Shown piece by piece: positions 24,541 to 33,345 of a stretch of 37,114 nt of DNA. Origin of the DNA: Acidobacteriota bacterium (GTDB lineage: Bacteria > Acidobacteriota > Blastocatellia > Pyrinomonadales > Pyrinomonadaceae). The stretch covers positions 1 through 37,114 of the forward strand of contig JAIVJC010000136.1 of the NCBI GenBank assembly GCA_020200235.1, in the 5' to 3' direction. Each line of letters starts with the position of its first letter. The first letter of the stretch is position 1. The notes below the pieces were generated by a model that searched no databases, was not told the DNA's origin, and saw nothing but the letters and a program-made list of their open reading frames with translations. Both the position numbers and the translations under genes were made by a program.

Positions 24541-26768
24541 TCACCATCGACGAAGACCTGAAAAGTCTGACCCCCGACGGCGACGACGCGGGCGACGATC
24601 CGTTGGCGGAAGGCGAGGGGCGCGGCGGGGCGAGTCGCAAGGTCTTCTGGATGCAGGCGGTCGCCTTCCTGCTCGGCGTCGCCCTGCTCGTCTACGTGCT
24701 CAACCGCGTCGGCGTGCAGCCCGTCTTCGACGCCCTCTCGCGGATCGGCTTCGGTCTCTTCTTCCTCTTCGCCGTCAGCGGTCTGCGCCACCTGCTGCGC
24801 GCCCTCGCGATGCGTGCCGCCGTCCCGCGCGAGCACCGGCGCTTCGGCGTCTGGCAGGCGTTCGTCACGCGGCTCGGCGGCGAAGCGATCTCGTTCCTGA
24901 CTTTCACGGGACCCATCCTCGGCGAGGCGACGAAGGCTGCGCTGTTGAAGCGGCGCGTGCCGCTCGTCGTCGGCGCGCAGGCGCTCGTCGTCGACAACCT
25001 GCTCTACAACCTCTCGGTCGCGCTCTTCATCCTGAGCGGCGCGGTCGTGATGCTCGCCTCCTACGATCTCCCCGCGCCCGCGCACTACTCGCTCGTCGTC
25101 ATCGCCGTCTCGGCGACGGCGACGCTCTCGCTCGTCGGCTACGCGCTCTCGCGCCGGGTGATGCCGATCACGTGGCTGCTCGACAGGCTCCAGAACCACC
25201 GGCTGGAGCCGAAGTTTTTGCGCAAGCGCGACGAGCACATCCACCGCGTCGAGGCTTACGTCTACAAGTTTTACCAGCACCGCCGCCGCGCCTTCTTCGC
25301 CGTCGTCGGGCTCGACCTGCTCGCGCACGTGTCGAGCGTCTACGAGGTCTACCTGACGCTCACGATGCTGGGCTTCCGGCCGAGCGCGAACCAGCCCTAC
25401 GTCATCGAGTCTCTGACGAAGGTGATCAACTTCGTCTTCGGCTTCGTCCCCGCGACCATCGGCGTCTACGAGGGTGGCACCGAGGTGATCCTGCGGACGC
25501 TCGGCTTCGCGGCGGCGACCGGCGTGACGCTCGGGCTCGTGCGCAAAGCCGGGATGATCTTCTGGACGAGCATCGGGCTCGTCGTGCTCTCGTCGCGCGC
25601 CCTGCCTTCCGCCACGCGCCGCGTCCTCGAACGCCACCCGCGCATCAGTAAAGCCATGGATAACATCGTTCTCTCGAACCTCGCGCACCGACCGGCGCGC
25701 ACGCTCGTCACGATCATGGGCGTCGCCGTCGGCGTCCTGCTCGTCGTCTTCACCGTCGGCTTGGCGCACGGCGTCCTGCGCGAGCGAGGGCGGCGCGAGG
25801 CGAACGTCGGCGCGGAGATCATGGTGCGCGCCACGGGCACGACCGGGATGGGCGGGCAGCAGCCTTTCGCCGTGCCGGTCGGGCACGCGGCGGAGATCGC
25901 GAAGCTCGAAGGCGTGCGCGCGGCGGTGGCGCTGGGGCAGACGACCGCTTCGAGCGAGAGCGGCTTCGGCGTGCGGCTGGTGGACGGGATCGTCTTCGAC
26001 GATTACGCGCGGATGGCCGGGACGCGCGTCGTCGAGGGTAGAGCCGTCGCGTCGGGCGACGAGGCGATGGTCGATCAGATCTGGATCGAGCAGAACAAGG
26101 CGAAAGACCCGCAGGCACGCGTCGGCGGCGTGGTGAAGCTCTACGAGCGCCCGTTCCGCATCGTCGGCGTCTACGAGCCGCCCGGGGGCGCGCGCATCAA
26201 AATCCCGCTCGCGACCATGCAGGATCAGGTCGGGAGCGAGGGGCGCGCCTCGGCCATCCTCGTGGCGTGCGTGAATCCGAAGGAGCAGGAGGCGGTGGCC
26301 GCGCGCGTCCACGCGGCGTTCCCCGAAGATCAGATCATCTTCACGCGCGACCTGCCGGAGCTGTACGCGACGGGCGTGCCCGCGCTCAACGTCTTCATCA
26401 CCGTGGTCGTCGCCATCGCCTCGGCGATCAGCGTGCTCGTCATCCTGCTCGCCATGTACACGACCGTGACGGAGCGCACGCGGCAGATCGGCATTCTGAA
26501 ATCTCTGGGGATGTCGAACTCGAAGATCGCGTGGGTCATCGAGCAGGAGGCGATCGTCGTGAGCGTGCTGGGCGTCGCGCTCGGGCTCGCGCTCACGTTC
26601 GCGGCGCGCTTCGCGCTCGTGCGCGTCTCATCCCTGAGCGTCGAGATCGAGCCGCGGTGGGTGCTCTTCTCGCTCCTCATCGGATTGTTAGGGGGGACGG
26701 CGGGCGCGCTCTACCCGGCGCTCAGAGCCGCGCGCCAGGACGCCGTCGAAGCCCTGAGCTACGAGTGA
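24537..26768 (+). CDS. Fusion: flippase-like (UPF0104/YbhN-AglD) membrane domain plus MacB/FtsX-type permease
   Basis: One uninterrupted 743-residue frame. Residues 35-355 form a multi-helix domain like the lysylphosphatidylglycerol synthase/flippase-like family (FVTRLGGEAISFLTFTGPILGEATKAALL, shown in parts; NFVFGFVPATIGVYEGGTEVI). From about residue 374 it becomes an ABC-permease core of the MacB_PCD/FtsX type: NIVLSNLAHRPARTLVTIMG, a periplasmic domain, then TERTRQIGILKSLGMSNSKI and a final ALYPALRAARQDAVEAL. The ATG at 25656 (M374) could once have started a separate permease; it has no Shine-Dalgarno. No ABC ATPase is encoded nearby. The gene is coupled to the phosphatase-like gene. The protein probably moves or extracts an envelope lipid; this is inference. 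Confidence 0.85.
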   Translation: MITIDEDLKSLTPDGDDAGDDPLAEGEGRGGASRKVFWMQAVAFLLGVALLVYVLNRVGVQPVFDALSRIGFGLFFLFAVSGLRHLLRALAMRAAVPREHRRFGVWQAFVTRLGGEAISFLTFTGPILGEATKAALLKRRVPLVVGAQALVVDNLLYNLSVALFILSGAVVMLASYDLPAPAHYSLVVIAVSATATLSLVGYALSRRVMPITWLLDRLQNHRLEPKFLRKRDEHIHRVEAYVYKFYQHRRRAFFAVVGLDLLAHVSSVYEVYLTLTMLGFRPSANQPYVIESLTKVINFVFGFVPATIGVYEGGTEVILRTLGFAAATGVTLGLVRKAGMIFWTSIGLVVLSSRALPSATRRVLERHPRISKAMDNIVLSNLAHRPARTLVTIMGVAVGVLLVVFTVGLAHGVLRERGRREANVGAEIMVRATGTTGMGGQQPFAVPVGHAAEIAKLEGVRAAVALGQTTASSESGFGVRLVDGIVFDDYARMAGTRVVEGRAVASGDEAMVDQIWIEQNKAKDPQARVGGVVKLYERPFRIVGVYEPPGGARIKIPLATMQDQVGSEGRASAILVACVNPKEQEAVAARVHAAFPEDQIIFTRDLPELYATGVPALNVFITVVVAIASAISVLVILLAMYTTVTERTRQIGILKSLGMSNSKIAWVIEQEAIVVSVLGVALGLALTFAARFALVRVSSLSVEIEPRWVLFSLLIGLLGGTAGALYPALRAARQDAVEALSYE

Positions 26769-26777
26769 GCCCCTGAG

Positions 26778-28406
26778 TTATTGAGACAGGCGCGCCATCG
26801 TCGCTTCCACCTCTTGCCGGGAGCGCGGCAGCGCGGCGGTCATGTTGCGGTGACCTTCGGGCGTGATCACCACGTCGTCCTCGATCCTCACGCCGATACT
26901 TTTGTACTTCTCGAACGCGGGGCGCACGGCTTCGATGAACTTCTGGTTCTCGGGCGTCTTCGGCAGGTTGTCGAGCGCGTCGGGGCGGACGTAGATGCCG
27001 GGCTCGATGGTGAAGACCATGCCGGGCTCGAACTTGCGCGCGCCCGCGCCGAGGTCGTGGACGTTCATGCCGAGCCAGTGCGACGTGCCGTGCATGAAGA
27101 AGAGGCGGTACTGCGAGGAGTTGCGGTCGGTGACGAGACCGAGGCGCAGCAGGCTGTCCCTGATCGATTCGAGCGCGGCGTTGTGAACCTCGGAGATCGT
27201 CGCGCCCGGCTTCGCCGCCCTCATCGCGGCTTCCGAGGCGGCGAACACGGCGTTGTAAATCTCCGCCTGCGCCGGGCTGAAGCGACCCGACACGGGGAAC
27301 GTGCGCGTCACGTCCGCGCTGTAGTGCAGGTATTCCGCGCCCACGTCCATCAGTATCAGATCGCCCGCGGCGACGCGCGCCTGCGACTCCTGGTAGTGGA
27401 GCGTCGTCGCGCTCACCCCGCAGCCGACGATGGAGGGGTAGCCCCAGTTGTCTGCGTGACGCCGCTTGAAGGTGTAGTCGATCTCAGCCTCGACCTCGTA
27501 CTCCCACCGCGCCGACGCGGCGACGGACATCGCGCGCTCCAGCGCCTCCGTCGTGATATCGACCGCGTGCTGCATGAGGAGTAGTTCGGCTGGCGTCTTG
27601 ACCTGCCGCATCTGCGTGAAGACGGGCAGCAGGTTGTGGATCGTCAGACCGCGATCGGACTTCGCCCACTCGGCCGCTAAATTTTGTTCGCGGCGGAACT
27701 CGCGGCTCTCCTCCTCGCGCGTGCGCAGCAAAAAGAGCGACGCCTCGCCCTGCGCCATCGCCGAGAGCAGCGCCTCGCCCGCCTGCGCCGGAGCCGCCTG
27801 CGCCGCGCCGGCCGCCGGGGCTGCTGCGTTCGCCGTCGGAGACGAAAGCTGCGACAGCAGGATCGATTCATCTTTCGGTCGGTAGAGCCGCCGCAGGCGG
27901 AGCTGGCGCATGAAGGGCTCGAACTCTGACGCGTCCCAAATCTCGCCGACGCCGGAAATCTTGAACGCCTCTTCGGGGCTGTACATGTGCCCCGTCCAGA
28001 CTTCCGCCGCCGGGTTGCGGCGCGGCAGGAACAGCACCTCGCGGTACTTCGACGCGCCCGGCATCATGACGAGCGTCGCGCCCGGCTGGTTGAGCTGCGT
28101 GAGGTAGTAGAGGTTGTTCTCCTGCCGGAACTCGTAATCCACGTCGCCCGCGTAGACGCGCGGCTCGCCGCCGAACAGCACGACGATGGATTTCGCGCCC
28201 GCGAACTCCGCCACGCGAGCCCGCCGGCTCGACAGCTCCGCGAGCCGCGCCGCGTCGTCCCACACAGGTTCCGGCGGCGTGACGTGGATGGCGCGCGCCC
28301 TTTTCTCATCGGCGCAGAGGAAGCGCGCGCCCTCGACGCGCGGGCTCTCCGACGAAAAGACGGAGGCGGCGAGAACGACCGCGGCGAGAAAAAGTTTGAT
28401 TCGCAT
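26778..28406 (-). CDS. Exported Xaa-Pro aminopeptidase (M24B)
   Basis: A metallo-aminopeptidase that removes N-terminal residues before proline. The start at ATG 28406 (MRIKLFLAAVVLAASVFSS) has AAGGGC upstream and begins a signal sequence; a TTG four codons earlier is open too. The N-terminal aminopeptidase-P domain includes NNLYYLTQLNQPGATLVMMPG. The M24 core has the five metal ligands: Asp and Asp in ILMDVGAEYLHYSADVTRTFP, His in GTSHWLGMNVHD, Glu in VFTIEPGIYV and Glu in VRIEDDVVIT. The 542-residue length is above the 440 of E. coli PepP, explained by the leader and an Ala-rich insert (about 190-220). Only 9 bp separate it from the convergent plus-strand fusion gene. It lies downstream of ggt on the same strand. 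Confidence 0.92.
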   Translation of the reverse strand: MRIKLFLAAVVLAASVFSSESPRVEGARFLCADEKRARAIHVTPPEPVWDDAARLAELSSRRARVAEFAGAKSIVVLFGGEPRVYAGDVDYEFRQENNLYYLTQLNQPGATLVMMPGASKYREVLFLPRRNPAAEVWTGHMYSPEEAFKISGVGEIWDASEFEPFMRQLRLRRLYRPKDESILLSQLSSPTANAAAPAAGAAQAAPAQAGEALLSAMAQGEASLFLLRTREEESREFRREQNLAAEWAKSDRGLTIHNLLPVFTQMRQVKTPAELLLMQHAVDITTEALERAMSVAASARWEYEVEAEIDYTFKRRHADNWGYPSIVGCGVSATTLHYQESQARVAAGDLILMDVGAEYLHYSADVTRTFPVSGRFSPAQAEIYNAVFAASEAAMRAAKPGATISEVHNAALESIRDSLLRLGLVTDRNSSQYRLFFMHGTSHWLGMNVHDLGAGARKFEPGMVFTIEPGIYVRPDALDNLPKTPENQKFIEAVRPAFEKYKSIGVRIEDDVVITPEGHRNMTAALPRSRQEVEATMARLSQ

Positions 28407-28439
28407 GATGCCCTTCAATAGAAAAGTGGCGACAGGTCA

Positions 28440-28592
28440 GAACCGCCTGCCGCAAGCGGGCGGGTCTACCGATTGTTAGAATGCGGAATGCGGAATGCGG
28501 ATTGAAGAGCACTCAAGCCCGCTGCTCGAAATCCGCAATCCGGAATCCGCATTCCGCAATCTCATCTCCCGCCCGCTTGCGGCAGGCGGTTC
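28440..28592. repeat. Composite inverted repeat C: 25-bp outer arms around an AATGCGG/CCGCATT heptamer hairpin
   Basis: Perfect 25-bp outer arms (28440-28464 and 28568-28592) each contain a small palindrome, CCGCAAGCGG. Inside are three AATGCGG units (28480-28500) and, inverted, CCGCAAT, CCGGAAT, CCGCATT, CCGCAAT (28533-28560). The heptamer is the same as in array B, about 6.5 kb away. The 153-bp unit fills most of the gap between ggt and the Xaa-Pro aminopeptidase gene. It encodes nothing and has no evident target-site duplication. Confidence 0.93.
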
Positions 28593-28623
28593 CGACAATG
28601 CCGTCTACCTGTCCCCCTTCTCC

Positions 28624-30378
28624 TCAGTACCCGACCGGCACGCCCTCGCTGCGCGAGTCGCTCGCGCCCAAACGCACGCCGGTCTTCGGCTCGATCATGA
28701 TGCCCTCGGCGTCGCCCATGTAGCGGGGTCGTGTGACGAGCTTGTGCCCGCGCGAGACGAGCGCGCTCTGGGTGTCGGCGGAGAGCCCGCGGGGCTCGTA
28801 GACGATCTCGTCGGGCAGCCACTGGTGGTGGATGCGCGGCGCGTCTATCGCCTCCTGGATGTCCATGTCGTGATCGACGATGTTGACGATGACCTGCAAG
28901 ACCGTGTTGATGATCGTCGGTCCTCCGGGCGAGCCGACGGCGAACCAGAGCGAGCCGTTCTTGTTGAGCACGAAGGTCGGCGTCATCGCCGAGAGCGGGC
29001 GCTTGCGCGGGGCGACCGCGTTCTTCTCGCTCTGGATGAGCCCGAAGGCGTTGGGCGTGCCGGGCTTGGCGGCGAAGTCGTCCATCTCGTTGTTCAGGAG
29101 CACGCCCGTGCCCTTCGCCGTCACGCCCGATCCGTAGCCGAGGTTCAAAGTGTAAGTGTTCGAGACGGCGTTGCCTTCGGCGTCCACGACCGTGAAGTGC
29201 GTCGTCTCCAGAGACTCCGCGCCCGTCGGTCGCCCGGCGCGCACCTCCGCGCTCGTCGAGGCGCGCTCCAGATTGATCGAGGCGCGCTGCCGCTCGGCGT
29301 ACTTCTTATCGATCATCCCGGCGATGGGGACTTTGACAAAGTCCGTGTCGCCCATGTACTCGGCGCGGTCGGCGAACGCCCGCCGCATCGCCTCCGTCAA
29401 GACGTGATACCTCTCCGACGACGACGACTGCATCGCGCGCAGATCGTAGCCTTCGAGGATGTTGAGCATCTCGATCAGCACCGCGCCGCCCGAAGACGGC
29501 GGCGGCATCGAGATCACTTTGTAGCCGCGGTAAGTCGTCTCGAGCGGCACGCGCTCCTTCGGCACGTAGGCGCGCATGTCTTCCAGAGTGATCAGACCGT
29601 CGTGCCGCTTCATGTCGGCGGCGATGAGTCGCGCGGTCTCGCCCTCGTAAAACTCCCTCACGCCGCCGCGCTGCATCCGCGCGAAGGTCGCCGCGAGATC
29701 GGTCTGGCGCAGCGTGTCGCCCTCGTTGAAGAACTTTCCGCCGTTCAAGAAGATGCGGCGCGAGTCTTCGTAACGCTTCAGGAGATCGTCGCTCGCGCGC
29801 AGCGAACGAGCCTGCCCGTAGCTGAGGGCGAAGCCGTTGGCGGCGAGCCTGCGCGCGGGCTCGATGAGCTGCGGCCAGGTCATGCGACCCGATCCGTATT
29901 TCCTGAGAGCGAGCGCCATCCCCGCGGGCGTCCCCGGCACGCCCGCCGCGCGGTAGCCCACCGTCGAAGAGCCCTCGCCCTTGATCAGCTCGCCGCTCTT
30001 GTTCAAATAAACGTCGTGCGACGCGGCGGCGGGAGCCATCTCGCGGTAGTCGATGGCGGTCGTGCGCCCGTCGCGCAGTCGGATCATCATGAAGCCGCCG
30101 CCGCCGAGGTTGCCCGCCACGGGGTAGACGACCGCCAGCGCGAACGCCGTCGCGATCGCCGCGTCAACGGCGTTGCCGCCGCGCCGCAAGACTTCGACGC
30201 CGACTTCCGAGGCGAGCCTGTTCGTCGAGGCGACCATCCCGCGCCGCGCGCGGACGGGATCGCGCGACGCCGCGTCGGCGGTCGGCGTGACTCCCGCGCC
30301 GCGCCACGCGGGCGCGAGCGGCGCGGCGGCGAAGGCGAGTGTGGCGGCGAGTAATAACGCGAAGCGGCGGACAGCCAT
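28624..30378 (-). CDS. ggt: Gamma-glutamyltransferase
   Basis: A periplasmic N-terminal-nucleophile hydrolase that cleaves or transfers gamma-glutamyl groups from glutathione and related peptides. It has 584 residues with a signal peptide (FALLLAATLAFAAAPLAPA). The substrate-carboxylate Arg is R112 in DYREMAPAAA. Autoprocessing should occur before T392 in ESLETTHFTVVDAEGNAVS, producing large and small subunits. The oxyanion region is VGSPGGPTIINTVLQ. The start is the ATG at 30378. It lies 36 nt after the M20 hydrolase gene on the same strand, so these are likely co-transcribed. Ggt in this setting suggests salvage of gamma-glutamyl peptides. Confidence 0.95.
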   Translation of the reverse strand: MAVRRFALLLAATLAFAAAPLAPAWRGAGVTPTADAASRDPVRARRGMVASTNRLASEVGVEVLRRGGNAVDAAIATAFALAVVYPVAGNLGGGGFMMIRLRDGRTTAIDYREMAPAAASHDVYLNKSGELIKGEGSSTVGYRAAGVPGTPAGMALALRKYGSGRMTWPQLIEPARRLAANGFALSYGQARSLRASDDLLKRYEDSRRIFLNGGKFFNEGDTLRQTDLAATFARMQRGGVREFYEGETARLIAADMKRHDGLITLEDMRAYVPKERVPLETTYRGYKVISMPPPSSGGAVLIEMLNILEGYDLRAMQSSSSERYHVLTEAMRRAFADRAEYMGDTDFVKVPIAGMIDKKYAERQRASINLERASTSAEVRAGRPTGAESLETTHFTVVDAEGNAVSNTYTLNLGYGSGVTAKGTGVLLNNEMDDFAAKPGTPNAFGLIQSEKNAVAPRKRPLSAMTPTFVLNKNGSLWFAVGSPGGPTIINTVLQVIVNIVDHDMDIQEAIDAPRIHHQWLPDEIVYEPRGLSADTQSALVSRGHKLVTRPRYMGDAEGIMIEPKTGVRLGASDSRSEGVPVGY

Positions 30379-30414
30379 TCTCCTTTGTCTCCTTTCGAAC
30401 TTACCGTGCGGCGT

Positions 30415-31590
30415 TCACAGCGTCGCGATCAGCCCGGCGACGAGCGCGCCGCGGCGTGCGAGCGATTCGCGGACGATGTGCTCGTGCGAGGCGTGCGCGC
30501 CGTCGCCCTCGACGCCGAGCCCGTCCAGCACCGCGGGGCAGAGCGCCGCGGCGAAGTTGCCATCCGACGCGCCGCCGACGCTCGTCTCCCCCAGATCGAA
30601 GCCGAGCGCGGACGCGACCGCGCGGGCGTGCGCGTAAAGCTTTGCGACCGAAGCCGTGCGCTCCAAAGGCGGGCGGTTGATGCCGCCCTCGATCGAGAGC
30701 CGCACGCGCTCGTCGAGCGGTCGCAGGCTCTTGATCGACTCTTCCACGCGCAGCGCGTCAGCCATCGTCTCGAAGCGCACGTCGATCTCGGCGGTCGCCT
30801 CCTCCGCCACCACGTTCGAGCGCGTGCCGCCCGCGAAGACTCCGACGTTGACCGTGACGCCGCGCGCCGCGTCGCACAACTCGTTCAGGCGAAGGGTCTG
30901 GCGCGCGAGTTCGAGCACGGCGCTCGCGCCCTTCTCGAAGTCGAGCCCGGCGTGCGCGGCGCGCCCCTCGGCGCGCAGCGTGAATATCCCCGTCCCCTTG
31001 CGCGCGGTCTTCGCCCGACCGCCGGGCGCGGGCGGCTCGAGCACCAGAACTTGTGCCGCGCGCCGCGCCTCGCGCTCGACGAGAGCGCGCCCGCTGCGGC
31101 TCCCCGCCTCCTCGTCGCAGGTGAGGAGCAGGACGACGGGTCGGCGCGGCGCGATCTTCAGCTCGGCGCACGCGCGCAGGGCTTCGAGCGCGACCGCGCA
31201 GCCCGACTTCATGTCGAAGATGCCGGGACCGTAGACGCGCCCTCCCTCCTCGCGCAAGGGTCTTTCGGCGAGCGAGCCGCGCGGGTGGACGGTGTCCGTG
31301 TGCCCGAGCAGCAGCGTCGTCCTTTCGTCCCCGCCGCCGCCCGAGCCGAACGCCTCGACCAGCAGGTGCTCGCCGTAGTCTCCGACCGGGACGCGCGTGG
31401 CGCTCGACACGGACGTGATCCCTCGTGCCTCGCGTTCGAGTAGTTCGACCACCGCGCGACTGCCTTCCAGGTCGCCCGAAGGCGACTCGCGCTCGACGAG
31501 CGAGCGCGTGAGCGCGAGGACGTCAACCTCGCGCCGGGCGAAATAGTCGAGCAGGTTGTTCGACGCGGTCTGATCCAGTTCGAAGGTCAT
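30415..31590 (-). CDS. M20 family metallohydrolase (glutamate carboxypeptidase/deacylase-like)
   Basis: A 391-residue cytoplasmic di-zinc amidohydrolase; no signal peptide is seen. Metal ligands and catalytic residues follow the M20 order: H97 in LLLGHTDTVHP, D126 in YGPGIFDMKSG, E160-E161 in LLTCDEEAGS, E185 in VLVLEPPAP and a late His in GDGAHASHEHIV. The central dimerisation domain is present (GRAAHAGLDFEKGASAVLELA). The closest known types are CPG2-like carboxypeptidases and N-acyl-amino-acid deacylases. It starts 18 nt after the NAAAR-like enzyme, which favours action on N-acyl amino acids; that is context inference. The ATG at 31590 begins MTFELDQTASNNLLDYF. Confidence 0.92.
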   Translation of the reverse strand: MTFELDQTASNNLLDYFARREVDVLALTRSLVERESPSGDLEGSRAVVELLEREARGITSVSSATRVPVGDYGEHLLVEAFGSGGGGDERTTLLLGHTDTVHPRGSLAERPLREEGGRVYGPGIFDMKSGCAVALEALRACAELKIAPRRPVVLLLTCDEEAGSRSGRALVEREARRAAQVLVLEPPAPGGRAKTARKGTGIFTLRAEGRAAHAGLDFEKGASAVLELARQTLRLNELCDAARGVTVNVGVFAGGTRSNVVAEEATAEIDVRFETMADALRVEESIKSLRPLDERVRLSIEGGINRPPLERTASVAKLYAHARAVASALGFDLGETSVGGASDGNFAAALCPAVLDGLGVEGDGAHASHEHIVRESLARRGALVAGLIATL

Positions 31591-31608
31591 TGCGGGAAGA
31601 CGCCCGGC

Positions 31609-32727
31609 TCAGGGCGCGGCGGTGAAACTCTCACGCCTGACGGTCAGATCGTCGATGCGTTTGTGTTTGATCTCGACCCCGAGTCCGGGCTCGTCGGAGA
31701 CGCGGATCGTGCCGCGCGGCGAGACGGTGATGGGGGGCTCGACGATCTCCTCCTCCCAGTAGCGCGCGCTCGCCGACACGTCGCCCGGCAGGGTGAACCC
31801 TTCGAGCGTGGACATCGCGATGTTGTGCGCGCGCCCCACGCCGGATTCGAGCATCCCGCCGCACCAGACGGGAATCCCGCGCTCGCGGCTGACCCGCTCG
31901 ACCCGCCGCGCCTCGGAGTGGCCGCCGACGCGCCCGAGCTTCACGTTGATGATCTTGCACGCGCCCATCTCGATAGCCTTGCGCGCGTCCTCCGCCGAGC
32001 GGATCGATTCGTCGAGGCAGATCGGCGTTTCGATCTGGCGCTGCAATGCGGCGTGATTGACCATGTCGTCGTAGGCGAGCGGCTGCTCCGCCATCATCAG
32101 GTCGAACCCGTCGAGCTGTTTGAAGAGCGGCACGTCGGCGAGCGTGTAGGCGGAGTTGGCGTCGACGCTCAGACGGATGTCGGGGAACGACGCGCGCACG
32201 CGCTCGACGATCTTCACGTCCCAGCCGGGCTTGATCTTGATCTTGATGCGCTTGTATCCGGCGGTGACTTCCCTCTCGATCTTTTCGAGCAGGGCTTCGG
32301 GGGAGTCCTGGATGCCGATGGAGACGCCGCTCGCGATCTCCGAGCGCGCGCCGCCGAGCAGTTTCCAGACGGGGACGCCTTGGCGCCGCGCCTCCAGGTC
32401 CCAGCACGCCGTCTCGATGGCGGCTTTCGCCATGCGGTTCCCGCGCACGGCTCTCATCAAGTCCCACACCTGCGCCGCGCTCTCGACCTCGCGCCCCACG
32501 GTCATCGGCGCGAGGTACGTCTCGATGACCGTCCACGCGCTCTCGATCCACTCCTCGCTGTAGAAGGGACCCTCGCCCGCGGTGCACTCGCCCCAGCCTT
32601 CGGCGCCGTCGGCGTCGCGCACGCGCGCGAGCAGGATGCGGCGCTCGGTGGTGCGACCGAAGCTCGTCTCGAAGAAGTGGACGAGCGGCAGGCGTATCTC
32701 GCGGATTTCGATGTGTGCGATCTTCAC
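31609..32727 (-). CDS. Enolase-superfamily NAAAR/OSBS (N-acylamino acid racemase or o-succinylbenzoate synthase)
   Basis: A 372-residue (beta/alpha)8-barrel enzyme. GTG at 32727 was chosen because the protein then begins [15 protein letters not shown], the usual first strand, with GGGAG 9 nt upstream. Catalytic residues are K162/K164 ([11 protein letters not shown]), metal ligands D189 (SVDANSAY), E214 (MAEQPL) and D239 (CLDESI), and K263 (NVKLGRVGG). These match the numbering I recall for Amycolatopsis [24 protein letters not shown] is also typical of that group. The next gene is an M20 hydrolase, not men genes, so racemisation of N-acyl (for example N-succinyl) amino acids is more likely than menaquinone synthesis, although both activities occur in the family. 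Confidence 0.9.
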   Translation of the reverse strand: MKIAHIEIREIRLPLVHFFETSFGRTTERRILLARVRDADGAEGWGECTAGEGPFYSEEWIESAWTVIETYLAPMTVGREVESAAQVWDLMRAVRGNRMAKAAIETACWDLEARRQGVPVWKLLGGARSEIASGVSIGIQDSPEALLEKIEREVTAGYKRIKIKIKPGWDVKIVERVRASFPDIRLSVDANSAYTLADVPLFKQLDGFDLMMAEQPLAYDDMVNHAALQRQIETPICLDESIRSAEDARKAIEMGACKIINVKLGRVGGHSEARRVERVSRERGIPVWCGGMLESGVGRAHNIAMSTLEGFTLPGDVSASARYWEEEIVEPPITVSPRGTIRVSDEPGLGVEIKHKRIDDLTVRRESFTAAP

Positions 32728-32794
32728 TCCAGCGGGCTCCCTCGGCGGGCTATTATGTAAGAACGCGCCGACTTTGCCAACCACTCGGAAAATC

Positions 32795-32823
32795 GAAGGG
32801 GACGGCACCGTGCCGTCCCCTTC
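32795..32823 (-). terminator. 29-bp perfect palindrome, likely terminator of the suf operon
   Basis: GAAGGGGACGGCAC (32795-32808) and GTGCCGTCCCCTTC (32810-32823) flank a single central base. On the minus strand the stem follows the sufU stop by about 27 nt and is followed by GATTTTCC. It separates the suf genes from the NAAAR gene. Confidence 0.7.
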
Positions 32824-32850
32824 AGAGGTTCGAGTTTTAACTAATCGCCC

Positions 32851-33339
32851 TCACGCCGAGACGCGATCGGCGTCGATGTCGGGTCCGAGGTTCTCTGTCG
32901 ATGTGGAGACTTCTCCGGCGAGCGCGGCGTGGAGCGTGTGCCAGGGGAGGCTCGCGCACTTCACCCGCGCGGGAAACTCTCGCACGCCCGCGAAGATTTT
33001 CAGGCGACCGAGACCGTTCGGCGTCTGCTCCTCGTCCAGCTCGCCCGTCACCATCCGGTGGAACTCTTCGAAGAGGCGCTCCGCCTCGTCCTTCGTCTTG
33101 CCCTTCACCGCCTGCGTCATCATGCTCGACGCAGCCTTCGAGATGGCGCACCCCGACCCCTCGAAGCCCACGTCCGCGACGACGCCGTCCTCCACGCGCA
33201 GGTAGACCATGAGCTGATCGCCGCACAGAGGGTTGAAGCCCTCGGCGTGCTGCGTCGCGTCCTCCAATTTACGGTAGTTGCGCGGCTTCTTGTTGTGGTC
33301 GAGGATGACCTGTTGATATAGCTCGCTCAGTTCAGACAT
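32851..33339 (-). CDS. sufU: Fe-S cluster assembly protein SufU
   Basis: Zinc-containing sulfur acceptor that takes persulfide from SufS. The 162-residue length is close to the family norm. Conserved ligands are C39 and D41 in NPLCGDQ, C64 in GSGCAIS and C128 in ARVKCASLPWHTL. The region between the second and third cysteines contains the insertion typical of SufU rather than IscU. The start is the ATG at 33339 (MSELSELYQQVILDHNKKPR). The sequence just upstream is the end of a heptamer array, with TTTCTT and no Shine-Dalgarno. It is the last gene of the suf run in this window, followed by a strong palindrome. Confidence 0.95.
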   Translation of the reverse strand: MSELSELYQQVILDHNKKPRNYRKLEDATQHAEGFNPLCGDQLMVYLRVEDGVVADVGFEGSGCAISKAASSMMTQAVKGKTKDEAERLFEEFHRMVTGELDEEQTPNGLGRLKIFAGVREFPARVKCASLPWHTLHAALAGEVSTSTENLGPDIDADRVSA

Positions 33340-33345
33340 AAGAAA

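Noticed and set aside
28440-28592. Complete insertion sequence
   Set aside because: Too short, with no transposase frame and no visible target-site duplication.
31609-32727. MenC in a menaquinone operon
   Set aside because: Residues fit OSBS/NAAAR equally, and the neighbours are peptide and N-acyl hydrolases rather than men genes.
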